Of a stretch of DNA of 64,000 nucleotides, positions 62,888 to 64,000 are shown in pieces. Source of the stretch: Paulinella micropora (taxonomy: Eukaryota; Cercozoa; Imbricatea; Euglyphida); contig BJOX01000047.1 of NCBI GenBank assembly GCA_009731375.1, positions 472,404 to 536,403 of the forward strand, read 5' to 3'. The position numbers were made by a program, and so were the translations under genes. Position 1 is the stretch's first letter. The number at the start of each line of letters is the position of its first letter. The notes beneath the pieces are model-generated. The model saw only the letters and a list, made by a program, of their open reading frames with translations, was not told the DNA's origin and did no database searches.

Positions 62888-63783
62888 TTAGTTGCTTCCT
62901 TTGACTTTGTCAGCTAATTGAGGTTTAACTTCTTCATCAGAATGTTGGTTCATTTTAGATTTTAATAATTGTTGAGGACTTGCTATTTCATCCGAATTTA
63001 AAATAAACTTAAAACATTTCCTGCCTTTTACTGTATATACTTTCTTCGAAAACTGAACATCACCTTTACTAAAAACTGTTCGTTCTAGTTCTTTTCTTAC
63101 GGTTGAGCCCTTAGGAAATTTATAATAAGACAGACTCTATATATTTCTTGATCATTTTTGTTTTTTACCCTCATATACTTCCATAGGTGTAGCTTTGATT
63201 GTATTATGGTATGTATTATTATAATTTTCAACAATTTCATGAATGTAAGGAACCCAAATGAAATTATCATTAACTTCCCACATATAATTTAAATCATTCC
63301 TTATTGTTCTACTAAATCTATCTACTATTCCCATAGTTCGGTGGTCACAGACTTCGTTCGTTGTATGTTGAATTCCGTTTTCTTTGAAGTATTCAGCGAC
63401 TTGCCCTTTATATTCACTGCCATTGTCAGACGTAATTCTTTAGGTTTATGCATTTTCTTTAATCATTCTAATACTTCACTGGTTGTTTTATTTTTGATCG
63501 GTTCAATCCAACCACGACTAGAATAAACATCAATCATTACTAAACCAAAATTGTAGTTTTTGTTTCCTTTCTTAGTAGCTATTTTAGACATATCCATAAG
63601 GTCAATAAACACTTGGCTTAATGGTTCAGGCTCAGGGGATAGTATAGTATTCCATTTTTTAGGGTTCTTAGATTGATGATGTATTTCAGAAGCCTCTTCA
63701 ATTTTCTGTTTCTCAAGTTCTTCTTCATTTTTGCCTGGAGTTTCTTCCAGTTGTGAGTTAGCGGTTGTATGCTTATAGTCCAT
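62888..63783 (-). pseudogene. Retroviral-type (rve/DDE) integrase of a Polinton/virophage-like element, broken
   Basis: The ATG at 63781-63783 opens a frame with VFIDLMDMSKIATKKGNKNY and LVMIDVYSSRGWIEP (first catalytic Asp). A TGA interrupts after TTSEVLE (63460-63462). The next conserved part (TDNGSEYKGQ, second Asp) is in another frame. The third site reads TMGIVDRFSRTIR, where the usual catalytic Glu is Asp. The C-terminal domain (FPKGSTVRKE ... FSKGDVQFSKKVYTV, then a stop at 62888-62890) again needs a frame change. Three disruptions suggest an inactive integrase. Such enzymes insert Mavericks, virophages and retrotransposons into host DNA. Confidence 0.65.
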
Positions 63784-64000
63784 TGCTATGTGACTAAAAT
63801 AGAAAGGTAATTTATCACTATATAAAAGAGTAAATAAATAAGTCGTGCATAAAGTTATATATTGAAACTTTTAGAAAATCTTTCAGCAAAAGGTTTTGTG
63901 AAACTTTTTCAAAAGTTTCAAAACTTTAAAATATCTTAGATGTATCATTATTTTATTTTTTTGGTTTCTCTGGTTGTTGGTTATAAACATTGACACTAAC
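63784..64000. other. AT-rich tail of the window
   Basis: No gene is seen. A/T-rich with the short direct motif AAAACTTT/AAAGTTTC repeated (63870-63930). It probably continues the AT-rich element beyond the window. Confidence 0.5.

Overview
The window is one scaffold of a eukaryotic (protist-type) assembly made of three unlike blocks. The host cannot be named from the sequence. High GC, dense simple repeats, C2H2 fingers and GT-AG introns point to a unicellular eukaryote; a thraustochytrid-like marine protist is only a guess. Many 10-N joins are flanked by the same few to few hundred bases on both sides. These are unmerged contig overlaps, and they break or duplicate several genes.

Block 1 (1-40584) is an almost complete virus-like genome of 40.6 kb, bounded by 415-bp terminal inverted repeats that are nearly identical. 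The scaffold starts inside or at the left repeat, so the outer border on that side is unknown. It carries the morphogenesis set of the polinton-like virus/virophage lineage: a double jelly-roll major capsid protein (19478-21328), a single jelly-roll penton protein (22300-23094) and an A32/FtsK-type packaging ATPase (13238-14636, minus). It also carries a long run of small basic and membrane virion proteins and a 1460-residue receptor-binding fibre. Replication and repair genes are unusually rich for this lineage. They include a TV-Pol-like polymerase fused to an SF3 helicase (2904-5323), a second archaeo-eukaryotic primase fused to an SF3 helicase (33844-36625, minus), a PCNA-like clamp, a RuvC-like resolvase and a YqaJ exonuclease. 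A very large tyrosine recombinase resembles protelomerases. Late transcription factors of the VLTF2 and VLTF3 type suggest cytoplasmic-virus-like transcription control. A palindromic AGTTTTAAAACT-like element recurs between genes, a 77-bp tandem array lies between two divergent genes, and a 134-bp AT-rich palindrome lies near the right end.

Block 2 (40585 to about 61500) is GC-rich, full of microsatellites and poly-C/poly-G tracts that coincide with gaps. It holds three related kinase-like genes, a C2H2 finger gene, multi-pass membrane proteins, a PD-(D/E)XK nuclease and an XPG/FEN1-like nuclease. Most of these reading frames have frameshifts or in-frame stops. They may be decayed viral or plasmid-like genes, badly sequenced genes, or genes with very short introns. 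Part of this block (54.3-58.4 kb) is present twice because of contig redundancy.

Block 3 (about 61600-64000) is strikingly AT-rich. It holds a coiled-coil gene, a gene with a convincing 52-nt GT-AG intron, stem-loops between genes, and a broken retroviral-type (rve) integrase of the Polinton/Maverick/virophage kind. It looks like the edge of a second, different mobile element.
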